This document shows positions 62,764 through 64,000 of a stretch of DNA of 64,000 bases, piece by piece. The position numbers and the translations under genes are program-made. How positions within the stretch are numbered: position 1 is the first letter of the stretch; every line of letters begins with the position of its first letter. The notes under the pieces were generated by a model. The model had not been told where the DNA came from. It worked only from the letters and a program-made list of their open reading frames with translations, and made no database searches. The stretch is from Maylandia zebra (taxonomy: Eukaryota; Chordata; Actinopteri; Cichliformes; Cichlidae): contig NC_135170.1 of assembly GCF_041146795.1 (NCBI RefSeq), positions 33,063,033 to 33,127,032 of the forward strand. Direction: 5' to 3'.

Positions 62764-64000
62764 TTCCACAATAAAAACCACCCTGTGAAGCAGCAGGAAG
62801 TGTTGGGTTAATAAAGGCTGTTGTTTAATCCAGCTTGAGTACACTGCAAACACTGAAGCTGAAATCAGTGACATTAAAAAAAAATAAACGTCCCGGTTCA
62901 CGTGCTGCATTTGTTTCAGTAAAGTAAATCTGCATTAATAGGCTTTTATTTACTCAAATCACAGTTTTACTCTCACTGTGTTTTTTCCAAGCGGACCATA
63001 CTCTGTTGTTGTTTGGGTTCATTGTTTTCACACGCGTTACTTGAGTTTCTCGTACACATTTCCCCATCGTGCACACTCACACTGTAGATGGGAGCCAAGT
63101 GGGGACAGATGGACCCGAAACACAGGATGTGGCTAGCATCCCGTCTCCTTCAACACTTTCTCATCCCTGTTAATGAGACATGGTGCAATTCTGCTGGGCC
63201 ATCAGGGCTGTGAAGTCTCCGCATTCATCCAGAGATCTGAAGTGTTGCTTGGCTCCCCTCGGCAGCAGAAGGAGCCGGAAGGCGAGACAGATTTGCTGAG
63301 TGAATGGCAGCAGGCGTGACGGAGAAGAAACACGTCAGTTCGGAATTAGACGTTCGTTAATGTGGAAAGATCGTTAATCAGCTGCAGAGGATCAGCCCTA
63401 CAAATAGTAACACTTCTCTGCTCTCAGGGATGGACTCGTTCAATTAATTTTCTTCATTTTCTTTCATCAGTCAGCATCAGGACGTTGTGCCGGGGTTATA
63501 TCGCCTATCTCACCCAAAGCTATTCAACTTGGATGTCTTTGCACAAGGTTAACAAAAAAGTTTGCTGCTCGGCGACTGAAGTTCTAGTTTTATTTAACAC
63601 AAATAGAATAAAGTAGAAACAGAACTTCGGTGCAGGGAGATTTTCTGTTTTAACCTTGTGGCTGTAGTAATGACACGTGGTGCTTTTTCCATTATCAGTA
63701 TTATCTATACAAAGCTAGTTATGTAAGAGTTAAAACCCTTTATAATCTAAAGCAAATGTCCTAAAATATTATTAGAGAACCAGATAATTAGATCATTTTT
63801 TTTTAAACAAACACTTGGCAACTAAGAACTACCTTTTAACAGGAAGGAGAGACATCTATATCATCTTATATCATCTATATAAACATTTTAATCTTGCAAG
63901 GATGCTAATTTACCTTCATTTACCAAACTTGCATCATTTTGTGTCTTTTGTATACTGAATGTAATACAACGTGAATTTGTGTCTGATGCATTATTTGTGC
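62764..64000. other. No gene seen to the window end
   Basis: The segment 63090-63350 is GC-richer and non-repetitive but shows no exon with splice sites. The rest is AT-rich. Confidence 0.35.

Noticed and set aside
62530-62910. 126-codon open frame, - strand
   Set aside because: It is a translation of the TG/T-rich microsatellite (Thr-His and Lys runs).

Overview
The window looks like euchromatic DNA from a ray-finned fish, probably a percomorph or cichlid-like teleost. Genes are spliced with consensus GT..AG introns. The repeats are typical fish classes: Tc1-like, pogo-like and hAT-like transposons, tRNA-derived SINEs, 5'-truncated LINE tails, a Penelope-like fragment, and (GT)n, (TAA)n and (GA)n microsatellites. 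No bacterial, viral or CRISPR features were seen. The species assignment is inference from repeats and gene structure.

Part 1, 1-13.5 kb, holds two converging genes. On the + strand are the last three coding exons of a PDZ protein that resembles the C-terminus of Radil (1287-2968). On the - strand is the 3' half of an EF-hand gene (exons between 12626 and 8195), rebuilt here from four exons whose splice phases all agree. Between and inside them lie a hAT-like element (3786-4989), a Tc1-like fossil (about 6890-8080) and a MITE-like repeat ending at 9562.

Part 2, 13.5-23.9 kb, is mostly unannotatable intergenic DNA with a few short perfect hairpins, the most striking being 27-bp arms at 20189-20247.

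Part 3, 24-34.5 kb, is the best-supported locus. It holds a complete five-coding-exon SH3-SH2-SH3 adaptor (29209-34203, 220 aa). Its sequence is closest to GRAP2/GADS, but it lacks the long Pro/Gln linker of that protein. About 5 kb upstream is a decayed tandem copy of the same gene (23985-24730), with a lost start codon, a destroyed splice donor and frameshifts. Intron 1 of the live gene carries a pogo-like transposon with perfect terminal repeats and a TA duplication. Intron 4 carries a LINE-type tail.

Part 4, 34.5-64 kb, is a gene desert with nested transposons and several low-repeat, possibly regulatory segments. A CpG-rich promoter with CCAAT and GC boxes lies at about 51.4 kb, followed by a probable non-coding first exon ending at 51583 whose coding exons must lie beyond the window. 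At 58.3-58.8 kb a 249-bp hAT-type MITE with an exact 8-bp duplication sits inside an older LINE-type tail.

Nothing here looks like a new multi-gene system. The most interesting items are the adaptor/pseudogene pair, the rebuilt EF-hand gene, the orphan promoter and the cleanly resolved nested insertions.
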